Positions 35,535 through 44,239 of a DNA stretch of 64,000 nt are shown in pieces. A program made the position numbers and the translations under genes. The notes under the pieces were generated by a model. It ran no database searches. It had not been told where the DNA came from and worked only from the letters and a program-made list of their open reading frames with translations. Positions within the stretch are counted from its first letter, which is position 1; each line of letters begins with the position of its first letter. This DNA comes from Acutalibacter muris (GTDB lineage Bacteria; Bacillota; Clostridia; Oscillospirales; Acutalibacteraceae): the NCBI RefSeq assembly GCF_002201475.1, contig NZ_CP021422.1, positions 2,108,001-2,172,000 on the forward strand, in the 5' to 3' direction.

Positions 35535-35931
35535 GTATTGTACCCGATGATATTCAGGATATGTCCTGCTCCTATACTGGCGATAATCCAAGATGAGTAA
35601 TAGAAATTGAAACCCTCTGTATTCTTCGAGCAAAGGGATTATAGTGTAACCTGTGGATGAGTCCCCAAATTGAGACTCGGCAACACTTGTCAGGGAGGAT
35701 CTTAGCCTCTCTTGACTACCCTAAAGCACTGGGGCGCAAGACTGTCAAGACCACCGCAGGTGGGACATAGTGATGCCTTGATAATCTTGTGAAACGGTGC
35801 TATTTTCAGCCCTGTTTTGTGCGTCACTCAAAATGCAGAAAAGCTTTGCTATGGATGGCCTTTGCATAATTTGTTGCCCATACATTCTACCGATGGGCCA
35901 CAAATTTTTATATTTTCAGCTCATCTTGATG

Positions 35932-35981
35932 TTGACCTTTTAGGTAAATGGGTATATAATAGCATTGACCTAACAGGTTAA
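35932..35981 (+). promoter_or_regulatory. TetR-gene promoter with two 17-bp operators
   Basis: -35 TTGACC (35932-35937), 17-bp spacer, -10 TATAAT (35955-35960). Two near-palindromes, TTGACCTTTTAGGTAAA (35932-35948) and TTGACCTAACAGGTTAA (35965-35981), lie over the -35 and just after the -10, 33 bp apart. Both share TTGACCT and AGGTnAA, strongly suggesting autorepression by the TetR protein that follows. Confidence 0.8.
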
Positions 35982-36008
35982 TGCCACTATGCAAAGGAGA
36001 TAAGACCA

Positions 36009-36641
36009 TTGACAAAATTATTAGATTTAGACGCCTCAAGGCGGGATGCGCTTCTCAATGCAGCGCTAAAGGAATTTTCAATACAAGGATATGACAATGC
36101 TTCAACAAATGTAATAGCAAAAGAAGCTGGCTTTTCTAAAGCGCTCATGTTTCATTATGTAGGTAGCAAGCAAGAACTCTTTTTGTTTACCTACGATTAT
36201 TTCAACGAGCTACTTGATAGGGAGTATTTCAGTAGAATGGATTATTCAATCAAAGATATATTTGAAAGGCTGCGAACATCCTATCTACTTCAAATCGAGT
36301 TAATGAAACAATATCCTTGGATTATTGACTTTAATAAACTTTCTGCTAAAACGAAGTCCGACGAAATCAATAAGGCTCTTGAAGATAGAGCCAGCGCAAA
36401 GAAAACCTTTGAAATTTTTGATATGATTGATGTTTCAAAATTTAGGGTCGATCTTAATGTCGAAAAGTGCAAGCAATTTATTCTATGGGCGAATGTCGGT
36501 TTTACAAATCAGATTTTGGACAATATAAGGAATTCAGCAGACAAGAATCCTGATTATAACCATATCATTACAACACTGGATGATTACCTTGACGAATTGC
36601 GGAAAGTTTTCTATGTGGCAGATCGTGAAGGAACAGATTAA
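36009..36641 (+). CDS. TetR-family regulator
   Basis: 210 residues from a TTG start after AAGGAGATAAGACCA. Helix-turn-helix ALLNAALKEFSIQGYDNAST, then NVIAKEAGFSKALMFHYVGSK, a canonical TetR domain. C-terminal helical ligand domain (YFNELLDREYFSRMDYSIKD; IFEIFDMIDVSKF type). Two operators lie in its own promoter. The M23 gene begins 10 bp downstream and is probably co-transcribed. Confidence 0.88.
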   Translation: MTKLLDLDASRRDALLNAALKEFSIQGYDNASTNVIAKEAGFSKALMFHYVGSKQELFLFTYDYFNELLDREYFSRMDYSIKDIFERLRTSYLLQIELMKQYPWIIDFNKLSAKTKSDEINKALEDRASAKKTFEIFDMIDVSKFRVDLNVEKCKQFILWANVGFTNQILDNIRNSADKNPDYNHIITTLDDYLDELRKVFYVADREGTD

Positions 36642-36651
36642 CAAATGCGGT

Positions 36652-37449
36652 ATGAAAAAACAGAGTATCTTCTTTGCGATTATTCTTCTAACATTATGCA
36701 CTATTATTTATTCTAATGACCAATGGGTAGATAGGAGTAATGAAATGTATAATCCGATAATTGTTGCGTTTCCTTTAAGGGGAGAATGGTACTCTCCAAA
36801 CACGCCAGGAACTAAAATCCCAAGTCACGGAACAGATCAGTTAGGTACAAGATATGCCTATGACTTCATTCAGGTTGATTGGGATAGAGCAGGTTATCCT
36901 TCCTATCGTGCCAGTTTGCCTCAATACCTTCTGTTTGGAGTCCCCTTAAATGAATATTATTGCTGGGGGCAAGAAGTATATGCCCCCTGTGATGGTGTTG
37001 TCGTTCAAGCGGAGGATGACTATAAGGAACGCGCACGAACGAACTTGTTTTCAGATTTAGCTAACGCTTATAAAAATGCTCATTATTTCGACCCAGCAAA
37101 AGACGATGTACGATCAGTCGCAGGCAATTATATAATAATTGAATATGCTGATAACATATATGCTGCTCTCGTGCATCTTCAAACTGGCTCTATTCAAGTC
37201 TCTGTCGGGCAAACTGTAAAGAAAGGGGACTTCATTGGTAGAGTAGGTCATTCTGGTAACTCCTTTGCCCCGCACTTGCATTTTCAACTAATGGATAGTT
37301 GCGACATAAGCGTTGCAAATGGTTTGCCCTGTGCTTTTGAAGAATATGAGATATTTCAAGATGGTGAATGGAAAGCCATGACAAATAGCATTCCTACAAA
37401 TAAAGATAGGATACGATTTCTAAAATATAACGCAGAGAATACAGAATGA
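36652..37449 (+). CDS. Secreted or anchored M23-family metallopeptidase
   Basis: 265 residues. N-terminal hydrophobic segment (SIFFAIILLTLCTIIYS) as signal or anchor. Peptidase core: SHGTDQLGTRYAYDFI with the first His and Asp, EVYAPCDGVVVQAEDD, NYIIIEYADN, LVHLQTGSI and PHLHFQL with the last His pair. This insertion-bearing M23 variant is seen in uncharacterised Firmicute proteins. The start MKKQS is preferred for its signal sequence. It is regulated with the TetR gene. Possible role in wall modification; substrate unknown. Confidence 0.8.
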   Translation: MKKQSIFFAIILLTLCTIIYSNDQWVDRSNEMYNPIIVAFPLRGEWYSPNTPGTKIPSHGTDQLGTRYAYDFIQVDWDRAGYPSYRASLPQYLLFGVPLNEYYCWGQEVYAPCDGVVVQAEDDYKERARTNLFSDLANAYKNAHYFDPAKDDVRSVAGNYIIIEYADNIYAALVHLQTGSIQVSVGQTVKKGDFIGRVGHSGNSFAPHLHFQLMDSCDISVANGLPCAFEEYEIFQDGEWKAMTNSIPTNKDRIRFLKYNAENTE

Positions 37450-37488
37450 TGATTCCTTACGCCTTGGATATTTGAAGGAGGTGGTGAC

Positions 37489-37866
37489 ATGGGAAATTAA
37501 CTGTATTAGATATATCTAAATCGGGTGAACAGATTGGTGAGAAATTATTTGCGCTTCTAAACTCAAAGCAGCAGCAGGAATTGATCCAATATGTCCTAAC
37601 AAAAGAAGAACGGGAATGTTCTGTTATTTCCACAAGCGGCAGAATGTTCCCGATTCCTTCACTTGAAGTGGGTTCCCGATTGACAGAAGTTCAAGCCGAG
37701 GGTTTGTATTTCTGTCTGGAGAACAGAATTGTATATGTCCGTGAGACCGAGATCATGCTGACGGTAAAAGAGTTTGACATCTTTGCCCTGCTCATCATGA
37801 ATCCCCGCCGGGTACTCACCTATGACATGATAATAGACCTTGTGTGGCACGAAGATTTGGACTACT
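37489..37866 (+). pseudogene. Winged-helix protein, frameshifted at start and cut at end
   Basis: ATG at 37489 after GGAGGTGGTGAC, but the frame stops after MGN; adding one A to the following A-run restores MGKLTVLDISKSGEQIGEKL and joins the long frame. The rest includes RIVYVRETEIMLTVKEFDIF and ALLIMNPRRVLTYDMIIDLVW, the OmpR-type winged helix without a receiver. It ends at a junction (37866) with a GC-rich segment, losing the wing. Similar stand-alone wHTH proteins occur in clostridial elements. Confidence 0.7.
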
Positions 37867-38089
37867 AGAGGGAGTTGATACGCTCCTCAATGGTCTCGCC
37901 CCTGTCCGCGAAGCTCAGCTTCACCACCACCCCGCCGTCCAGGTAGACATAGGGATTGCCGAGCTGCTCGATCCACGCCCGGATGCGCTCCTCGGTGGGA
38001 GCCTCCGGGTCGATATGGACCGTACTGCGGTCACGGAGCGCCGCTTTATCCACCTTGCGGAGGTCGATGTCCTTCATCGCCTCTGTCAT
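37865..38089 (-). CDS. DUF6870-family protein, third copy (end shortened)
   Basis: 74 residues: MKDIDLRKVDKAALRDRSTV, APTEERIRAWIEQLGNPYVY, GGVVVKLSFADRGETIEERI. The pattern is that of 6967-7233 and 32016-32282, but the last 10 or so residues are absent at the junction at 37865. It stands first in a GC-rich leftward block including the radical SAM and ParB-like genes. Confidence 0.6.
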   Translation of the reverse strand: MTEAMKDIDLRKVDKAALRDRSTVHIDPEAPTEERIRAWIEQLGNPYVYLDGGVVVKLSFADRGETIEERINSL

Positions 38090-38220
38090 GGCAACACCTC
38101 CGATCCCCCAAAAGGGCTTTTCAGCCTTTGGGTACTGCGTCCTTTGGCCTCTCCCAACATCTTATGGGAGGGACAGGCCCGAAAATGACAACGATCTGCC
38201 CCGGCATGGAGCAGACCGCC

Positions 38221-39126
38221 CTATCCATCCCCGCGCAGCTTCTTCACCGGCCCATAGTCCCCGAAACGCTCCACGGTGCGGAATATCCGCTTGTTGTTCA
38301 CCCACCGCTGGAGATGCCTCGTGATGGGCGGCGCTGTTGGCCGCTCATAGACCATCACATAGGGGTCGTACCCCATACGGCGCAGGGTGTCCACCCGGTA
38401 AAGGTCCTGCTCGTGGGTGCTGTTGTAGTTCGTCAACACGTAGACCCGCTTGCGGCGGAAGTCCCTGATCTTGGACAATTCCGAGAACCGCTGGAAGCAG
38501 CCGGTCAGGTCAACATTGGGGTTATCCCACGCGAAATGGATGGTTTTCGTGCGGACCCTGTTCAGGAGCGCCGCGTTGTCCGGCGTGATGAGGCGGATGT
38601 CCAGCCCCTGGGAGAAGTCCACCAGGGCGCGGCTGTCGGCAAGCTGCCCGATCAGCCGCTCATGATCCGGGCAGGCCAGCAGATTGGCGTCCATCAGCTT
38701 GATCTCCCTCTGGCCGTCCCAGAACTCGGACAGGTCAGCCACATGGACGCTCTCTGCGCCCTCCTTGCCGGACACCACGCAGAAGCCGCAGCGGTTGGGG
38801 CAGCCCCTTGTCAAAAAGCCGTAGGCCGTGTCCGGGAACTGCGGATAAAGGCCGTAGTCAGGGCGGGTATGCTCCACGGCGTCCGGCAGGTTCGGCCCCG
38901 GACCGTAGCCGGTGCCGCCGCAGACCAGCTTGTCGGCGTTGGTGACGGTGATCCTGTCCTTGGAGTAGGTGTCCGTGAACACCCGGCTCTTGTAAACGAG
39001 GTCGTACCGTCCCTCCGGGGTCCACCACTCCACATCGTCCCCCTGGGCCTTGTGGCAGGCGGACAGCTTCATCAGGCACAGGTTCGGCCACCGATGGCTG
39101 TCTACATCAATAAGCCCGATCTTCAA
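38221..39126 (-). CDS. Radical SAM-like protein with CX3CX2C cluster motif
   Basis: 301 residues. The motif GCPNRCGFC (C-x3-C-x2-C) near residue 110 ligates a 4Fe-4S cluster in radical SAM enzymes. The N-terminal part (IGLIDVDSHRWPNLCLMKLS; DDVEWW; DLVYKSRVFTDTYSKD) resembles the cobalamin-binding-like domain of the B12/radical SAM family. Later, KLMDANLLACPDHERLIGQL, QGLDIRLITPDNAALLNRVR and NPNVDLTGCFQRF continue the barrel. Such genes are typical of clostridial conjugative elements and phages. Substrate unknown. It follows a ParB-like gene by 67 bp. Confidence 0.8.
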   Translation of the reverse strand: MKIGLIDVDSHRWPNLCLMKLSACHKAQGDDVEWWTPEGRYDLVYKSRVFTDTYSKDRITVTNADKLVCGGTGYGPGPNLPDAVEHTRPDYGLYPQFPDTAYGFLTRGCPNRCGFCVVSGKEGAESVHVADLSEFWDGQREIKLMDANLLACPDHERLIGQLADSRALVDFSQGLDIRLITPDNAALLNRVRTKTIHFAWDNPNVDLTGCFQRFSELSKIRDFRRKRVYVLTNYNSTHEQDLYRVDTLRRMGYDPYVMVYERPTAPPITRHLQRWVNNKRIFRTVERFGDYGPVKKLRGDG

Positions 39127-39193
39127 AAGCCCACCTCCTCGTGGAATAGCAGGGAGCGCCCGCCCCGGAGGGCAGACGCTCCCGTCAACTGTC

Positions 39194-39973
39194 TCAGAAC
39201 TTCATGGGCAGGGCGGTCTTTGCGCTGGAGCCGTTGTAGATGCGGTACACCTGGTAGAGATACCGCTTGTACCCCGGCAGGCTCGTCATGGCCCGGCCCT
39301 CCCGGAAGATCACCACCGGGTCCACCTGGCGCAGCCGTGTCACCAGCCGTTTGCGGCTGTACTCCCCGCGGTAGAGGTCCACGAACTCCACCACGCCCTG
39401 CACCGTCTCCGCCCGGAGGGAGTCCGGGTCTCCCTTCCAGGCGTCCACGATGGACTGCATCGCCTCCCGGTACACCCCGTCCCCGACCTTCTGGAACAGG
39501 CCGAAGGCGGTGCTGATGCAGGCCAGCCGCTTCGCCCCCCTGGTCTGCCTGTAGTCCACATAGAGGCCCACGGCCTCCGTTGCTTTCAGGAACGCCATCG
39601 CGTCCTCATCGCCGCCGTAGACCAGCGCCCGGAACTTCGCCCCGGCGGTCAGGCTGGCGGACGCGCCCGTCTGCTGGGCGAACAGCAGCGCCTCATCGCT
39701 CTCGGTCAGGCCGTAGAACACCTTGCAGCGGATGGGCAGGTCCCGCCCGCCGTTGAGCAGTTTCCGGGCGGCGATGGTGTGCTGGCCGTCAAAGACATAG
39801 TAGCGGCCGTTCCGGCTGCTGACCTTCGGCTCGTTGGCGATGCGCTCATCGAACTCGGCGGCGATCCTGCGGACCCGGTCCTCGTTCAGGGTGCGCTGGT
39901 AAGTAGTGCGGGGAATGATAAGCTCCTCGCTGCCCAGCATCACTTCCCGGCAAAAGAGATTTTTCGTGTTCAT
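39194..39973 (-). CDS. ParB-fold DUF6551-like protein, second type
   Basis: 259 residues: LIIPRTTYQRTLNEDRVRRI, NGRYYVFDGQHTIAARKLLN (GQH motif), LLFAQQTGASASLTAGAKFR and a helical C-terminal half. It belongs to the same broad family as 31193-32005 but is distant. ATG after GGAGGATACACAGA. It overlaps the end of a truncated upstream gene by 4 bp. Confidence 0.7.
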   Translation of the reverse strand: MNTKNLFCREVMLGSEELIIPRTTYQRTLNEDRVRRIAAEFDERIANEPKVSSRNGRYYVFDGQHTIAARKLLNGGRDLPIRCKVFYGLTESDEALLFAQQTGASASLTAGAKFRALVYGGDEDAMAFLKATEAVGLYVDYRQTRGAKRLACISTAFGLFQKVGDGVYREAMQSIVDAWKGDPDSLRAETVQGVVEFVDLYRGEYSRKRLVTRLRQVDPVVIFREGRAMTSLPGYKRYLYQVYRIYNGSSAKTALPMKF

Positions 39974-40105
39974 TCTGTGTATCCTCCCTCAATGTTCAGG
40001 ATGTATTGTTTCAATTTCTGCATGGCTCGGATAAGGTCCGCCCTGTGGCTGCTGTCCGCTAAAAGCCCAGGATATTCCTGGAAGATGTGGTCGCAAAGTT
40101 CGATA
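39970..40105 (-). pseudogene. C-terminal fragment of unidentified gene at insertion edge
   Basis: The last 44 codons read FIELCDHIFQEYPGLLADSS, then RADLIRAMQKLKQYILNIEG, overlapping the start of the next gene. The 5' part lies beyond the right edge of the inserted segment, where recombinase 2 resumes. Not identified. Confidence 0.5.
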
Positions 40106-41128
40106 AAGCGGTTAAATGATGATGGGATTATAACTCCTTCCAGGTATTTGTACCAAATTGGCCTGATAAAAACCAAAAAGTATAATCAAAGCCAGTGGAA
40201 GCCCCAGGTAATTAAAAGTATCTTAAACAACCCGGTTTACCTGGGCCACACGGTGCAGGGAAGAAAGAAATCGGGGTTATGCCAGGGACAGAAGCAGCAG
40301 CACACACAAAAGTCCGATTGGGTAATTGTAGAGAATACCCATGAACCGCTGATCGATGAAGATACCTTTCGGGCGGTACAAGCCATGTCGGAGCAGGCAA
40401 GCAAAAGCTATAATGCGAACCTTGGCAAGCATGACCATCTTGGCACGACCCCGAATATCTTGCGCGGCCTGATTTTTTGCGCTGACTGCGGCAGGCCGCT
40501 TGTCCGTTACAAGAGCGTTACAAATAAGGGCACAAATCGGTACTATGTATATATTTGCCCCTCCCACAGCGCTGACATCACCGCTTGCCCAAAGAAGTAT
40601 ATTCATGAAAATGAGCTGAAAAAGGCCCTATTGTCCGCTTTGTGCCATGAACTAGAGCTGTGCGCGGACACACAAAAGTTGATAAAGGAATACTCACGCT
40701 CTCCTGCGGCTGTCCGTCAGTACAACTCGCAGGAACGCAATCTAACCAGCGCAAAACAGGCGCTGGCTCGCGCCAAATCTCTGTACGGCAGTTTATATCA
40801 AAATTACGTTGACCGCCTGATGGATGAGGGGGAGTATGTGGACTTGAAACGCCAGTACCGGGCTGAGATAGAGCGGGCACAGGCTGCTATCACAGAGCTT
40901 GAACAACAGCAGTTTGAACAGGAACGGCGAACGGTCAATAACCCCTGGCTGAAAGCCTTTTCGGGCTTTCAGGAGGAAAAGGAACTGACGGACGAGCTGG
41001 CTCACGCGCTTATTGAGCGAGTGGAGGTCCACAGCGATAACCGCCTGGAAATCAAGCTGAAATACCGGGACGAATATGAGGAACTGGCACGGCTCTTGGG
41101 AGTCGCGGATAAGGCGGTGTCAACATGA
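40105..41128 (+). pseudogene. Serine recombinase 2, C-terminal half (split gene)
   Basis: Continues 34023-34714: LNDDGIITPSRYLYQIGLIK, QVIKSILNNPVYLGHTVQG, zinc ribbon CADCGRPLVRYK then YVYICPSH and CPKKY, coiled coil QERNLTSAKQALARAKSL, and a C-terminal strand segment. The upstream part of this frame up to 40104 is antisense to other genes and not part of the protein. The stop overlaps the ATG of recombinase 3 (ATGA). Read with the N-terminal half, it would be a normal recombinase of about 570 residues. Confidence 0.88.
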
Positions 41129-42402
41129 CTATCGCAAAATATCTGCGTATCTCCGACGAGGATAGGGACCTGAGAACGACCGGCAAGGATGAATCGGACA
41201 TCACGGAGCTGGACCGCAGCAAGATCGAGGAACAGAAGAAGGCCGTCCGCGCCGGGTACGACATCGACATCATCCCCTCCGACCTCGCCACCTACGGCAG
41301 GGACGCCAAGGCGCTCCTGAAGGAATTGCAGAGCCAGAACGAGCGGATGTTCATGGTGACGTTCCTGGTGATGAACACCGGGCGCACCGAGCAGGAGCTG
41401 GAGACCAACGTGTTCCAGTCCCAGAGCATCGCCCAGAAGCACAACTGCGTCCTGCGGCGGCTGGACTTCCAGCAGGAGCAGGGCCTGATGTCCTCCCTGC
41501 CGCTGGCGCAGAACCTCATCGAGATACAGCGTGGCCTGGACAACCAGATAAGCAATATCGAAAGCACCCACCCCGGCTATGACGAGTACCGCTACGACCT
41601 GGCGGAGATCGGCCATAACCCCTATGAGCTGGCCTCTTACCTGACCGTCCTGTTCGAGGACTACACCAGGGCGGAGGTCCAAAGCACCCTGCAAAGCCTG
41701 TTCGCCCAGCAGTACACCCTCACCCTCACGCCGGAGGTGGAGGTTCGCTACCGCACAGAAACAAGGACGGACAGTGAGGGCAACGACTACGATGTGGAAG
41801 TGCCGTACAACTATCATATCCTCAATGTGAAGCTGACCAACAAGGGGCTGGGGGCCGTGATCCGGGCCTCCGGGCTGACAACAGAGCAGTCCGACCGCTA
41901 TGATGTGCTGATGACCACCAGCGGCAACCGTTCGGAGCTGTTCGGGGAGGATGTGTACGGCGTGTCCGGGGGCGAGTACACGGACTATGACATCCCCGGC
42001 GAGGCGCTGACCGATGAGAAATTCCGCAGGATGATAACTGAGGCGGAGAAGTACCTGGGCTACCCCTATGTCTGGGGCGGCAGTTCCCCCAGCACAAGTT
42101 TTGACTGCTCCGGCTTCGTGTCGTGGGTCATCAACCACAGCGGCAACGGCTGGAACGTGGGGCGGCTGGGCGCCAGGGGGCTGAAAAATATCTGCGACAT
42201 CATCCCGCCCGACCAGGCGAAGCCGGGAGACCTGATCTTCTTCCACCACACCTACGACGCCCCGGACCCCAGCGACGCCACCCATGTGGGCATCTATGTG
42301 GGCGATGGGATGATGATCCACTGCGGCAACCCCATCTCCTACGCCAGCACCGAGAGTAACTATTGGCAGAGCCATTTCCTGTGCTTCGGGCGCATCAGGT
42401 GA
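41125..42402 (+). CDS. Chimeric ORF: recombinase start - VirB4 fragment - NlpC/P60 peptidase
   Basis: An uninterrupted 425-codon frame made of three parts. Residues 1-25 (MTIAKYLRISDEDRDLRTTG) are a serine recombinase start with its catalytic Ser10. Residues about 25-132 (SKIEEQKKAVRAGYDIDIIP, SDLATYGRDAKALLKELQ, LRRLDFQQEQGLMSSLPLAQ) are the C-terminal part of the clostridial VirB4/TraE-type transfer ATPase, without its Walker motifs. The rest is an NlpC/P60 protein of CD1108 type (YPYVWGGSSPSTSFDCSGFV with catalytic Cys; THVGIYVGDGMMIHCGN with His), lacking its membrane anchor. It may be expressed from the recombinase operon, but no part is likely to work as in the parent proteins. Confidence 0.8.
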   Translation: MTIAKYLRISDEDRDLRTTGKDESDITELDRSKIEEQKKAVRAGYDIDIIPSDLATYGRDAKALLKELQSQNERMFMVTFLVMNTGRTEQELETNVFQSQSIAQKHNCVLRRLDFQQEQGLMSSLPLAQNLIEIQRGLDNQISNIESTHPGYDEYRYDLAEIGHNPYELASYLTVLFEDYTRAEVQSTLQSLFAQQYTLTLTPEVEVRYRTETRTDSEGNDYDVEVPYNYHILNVKLTNKGLGAVIRASGLTTEQSDRYDVLMTTSGNRSELFGEDVYGVSGGEYTDYDIPGEALTDEKFRRMITEAEKYLGYPYVWGGSSPSTSFDCSGFVSWVINHSGNGWNVGRLGARGLKNICDIIPPDQAKPGDLIFFHHTYDAPDPSDATHVGIYVGDGMMIHCGNPISYASTESNYWQSHFLCFGRIR

Positions 42403-42433
42403 CGCCGCTGGCAAGACCACAAGACCATGGGAG

Positions 42434-42673
42434 GTGAGGAACAAGATGGAGCAACAATTGGCTCAGTATGACAATGCACAGCAGGAAAAAGAGAATGCAG
42501 AGTCCCGGCTGGATGAGATTTTTACTATCCTGGCTGGAATGGAGAATCATCCGATGGTATATGATGACAGGTTGGTGAGGCAGGTGCTGGAATGTGTGGT
42601 GGTGGAGTCGAAGGAGAAGATTAAGGTGATTTTTGCGGGAGGTCTGGAAGTTGAGCAGACGATACCAGTTTGA
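42434..42673 (+). pseudogene. Serine recombinase 3, C-terminal end
   Basis: 79 codons: MEQQLAQYDNAQQEKENAES, then RLDEIFTILAGMENHPMVYD, DRLVRQVLECVVVESKEKIK, the coiled-coil end and terminal strand of a large serine recombinase. Together with the start fused at 41125 it shows that the middle of recombinase 3 was replaced by 1.3 kb of conjugation-gene DNA. Confidence 0.8.
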
Positions 42674-42735
42674 TGTGAGGGTTCAGATACGCATACAGAT
42701 TTGGCGAAAATATCTTTTTGGTCGTGCGTTCACAC

Positions 42736-42770
42736 AGACTTGGCCTGGAATTCTTTGGAATTCCGGGCTT
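42736..42770 (+). terminator. Left end of island B with conserved terminator hairpin
   Basis: From ACAGACTTGGCC onward the sequence matches the left ends of islands C, D and E, including the inverted repeat CCTGGAATTC/GGAATTCCGGG (42744-42767) followed by CTTTTTT. The tRNA-Trp core that should precede it is absent; unrelated sequence from the recombinase 3 side abuts exactly there. A half arm-type site AAATCATCAAAA lies at 42881-42892. Confidence 0.7.
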
Positions 42771-42926
42771 TTTTCGTGTTTTGGGGTGGTGGAATGCGGT
42801 CTATGGTGCTGTTCTCTATGGCGTGTATTTTGCGCTTTTTTCGTATCCGGTGCCATCCGTTTCTAACCTTTCCGTCTGGCAAATCATCAAAAATCTTGGG
42901 CGCTCTCCTGTACTGCCTTGCTCTCG

Positions 42927-44144
42927 TTAAAAATTGAACCCGTCTGTGATCCCCTGTAGGCGGGTTGTGTCTTTCTTGACATAGTACATTTCCGTGATTT
43001 GTGAGGTGCTGTGGCCCAGGAGGTCAGCTACTTGGCGGGGTGAGAGAGCCATCAGCGTTCCGTCCGGCTGGCGGATGCCGTTGACCAGCGAAGACCCGAA
43101 GGTGTGTCTGAAACTGTGGAGGCCCTTCTGCTCTATCCCAGCGGCTTTGAGAATCCGATAGTACCGTTTGCAGAAGTTCACCGGGCGGGTATAGTCGCCC
43201 TTCTCGTCGCTCACGAGGGGCGTTGTGGGGCCGAAATCGCGCTCCTGGCGTAACTTCCTTACCGCCTGCTCCGCGGCCTCATTCAGCGGCACACGGCGTT
43301 TGCTGGTGGCGGTCTTGGTTTTGCCCACCTTCACTTCCCGACCCGGGACGTAGTCTGTTCCCTCCCGCCTACACACCTCTTTCACGTTTTGACGTACTTC
43401 CAAGTACCTGCCCTCCAGATTGATGTCGCTGTTGAGGAGGCCAAGCAGCTCCCCGGTGCGCAGGCCTGTGTTTAGCATGAGGATGTACGCTGCGGGCTGC
43501 TGGTACTTGGGTTTGCCGTTGGAGTAGGTGCTGAACGCCTCAGACTTGAATTTCTCAATTTCTTCTGGCGTGAAAACTGTGACGGTTTCCTGCGTGGGCA
43601 AGTCCTCTTTGTTTTGCGCCGCCATAAAGTTTGACTTCTTTATCGTTGGGACACTGTTCATGGGATTCTTCGCTAGGATTTCCTGCTGGGTTAGGCAACG
43701 GAAATACTCGTTGAGGACGATATACACCTTCTTGACTGTGGTGTAGGCATAGCCCTCACCCATCCAGTGGTTTAGCAATTCCTTGAGGTCTGCGGCGGTA
43801 ATGTCACCTACTACTTTTTCACCGAGCAGAGGAAAAATTTGGTGCTCCACTGTACATTCACAGCGGTCGTAGGTGGTGCGCTCAACCGAGGGAAACTTGA
43901 ATACTTGGAGCCAGTGGGTCATGCTCTCTTTCAAAGTTTTGCGGGATTCATCTGACTCCTGCAAAGCATCGTTAAAGACCGCAACGTAATCGGTCATTTT
44001 CTTGGTAACTTCTGCCTTGGTGGTGCCGGAGAATGATTTACGCTTACGTTCCCCTCTCTCGTCCATGTACCAGACTGTGCCGTCCCAGCGGTCATCGGTT
44101 CTCTTAAAGGCTTTTCCGTTTGTCAACAACTTTTTCTGAGCCAT
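42927..44144 (-). CDS. Tyrosine integrase of island B
   Basis: 405 residues from MAQKKLLTNGK, chosen because AGGGAGGC precedes it. Contains an arm-binding/AP2-like N-terminal part (WDGTVWYMDERGERKRKSF), a SAM-like core-binding domain (MTHWLQVFKFPSVERTTYDR), and a catalytic domain with LNTGLRTGELLGL (Arg), KTATSKRRVPL (Lys), HSFRHTF (His-x-x-Arg) and LGHSTSQITEMYY (His, Tyr). It belongs to the Tn916-type integrases. It is read towards the island's left end, as expected for an integrase next to its att site, and differs from the D copy by scattered substitutions. Confidence 0.93.
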   Translation of the reverse strand: MAQKKLLTNGKAFKRTDDRWDGTVWYMDERGERKRKSFSGTTKAEVTKKMTDYVAVFNDALQESDESRKTLKESMTHWLQVFKFPSVERTTYDRCECTVEHQIFPLLGEKVVGDITAADLKELLNHWMGEGYAYTTVKKVYIVLNEYFRCLTQQEILAKNPMNSVPTIKKSNFMAAQNKEDLPTQETVTVFTPEEIEKFKSEAFSTYSNGKPKYQQPAAYILMLNTGLRTGELLGLLNSDINLEGRYLEVRQNVKEVCRREGTDYVPGREVKVGKTKTATSKRRVPLNEAAEQAVRKLRQERDFGPTTPLVSDEKGDYTRPVNFCKRYYRILKAAGIEQKGLHSFRHTFGSSLVNGIRQPDGTLMALSPRQVADLLGHSTSQITEMYYVKKDTTRLQGITDGFNF

Positions 44145-44239
44145 ATCTGTCAGCCTCCCTTCGTCAACAACACAACATACCACAGCTTACCACGAAAGTC
44201 CACTGACATTTTTCTTACTTTTTGCGTTGTGATTTCAGA

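Noticed and set aside
39050..41128. A single 692-codon plus-strand open frame
   Set aside because: Its first 350 codons are antisense to the radical SAM and ParB-like genes and have no family features; only the part from about 40105 is recombinase coding sequence.
41002..42444. 480-codon minus-strand open frame
   Set aside because: Mirror frame of the GC-rich chimeric gene; the plus strand carries clear VirB4 and NlpC/P60 motifs.
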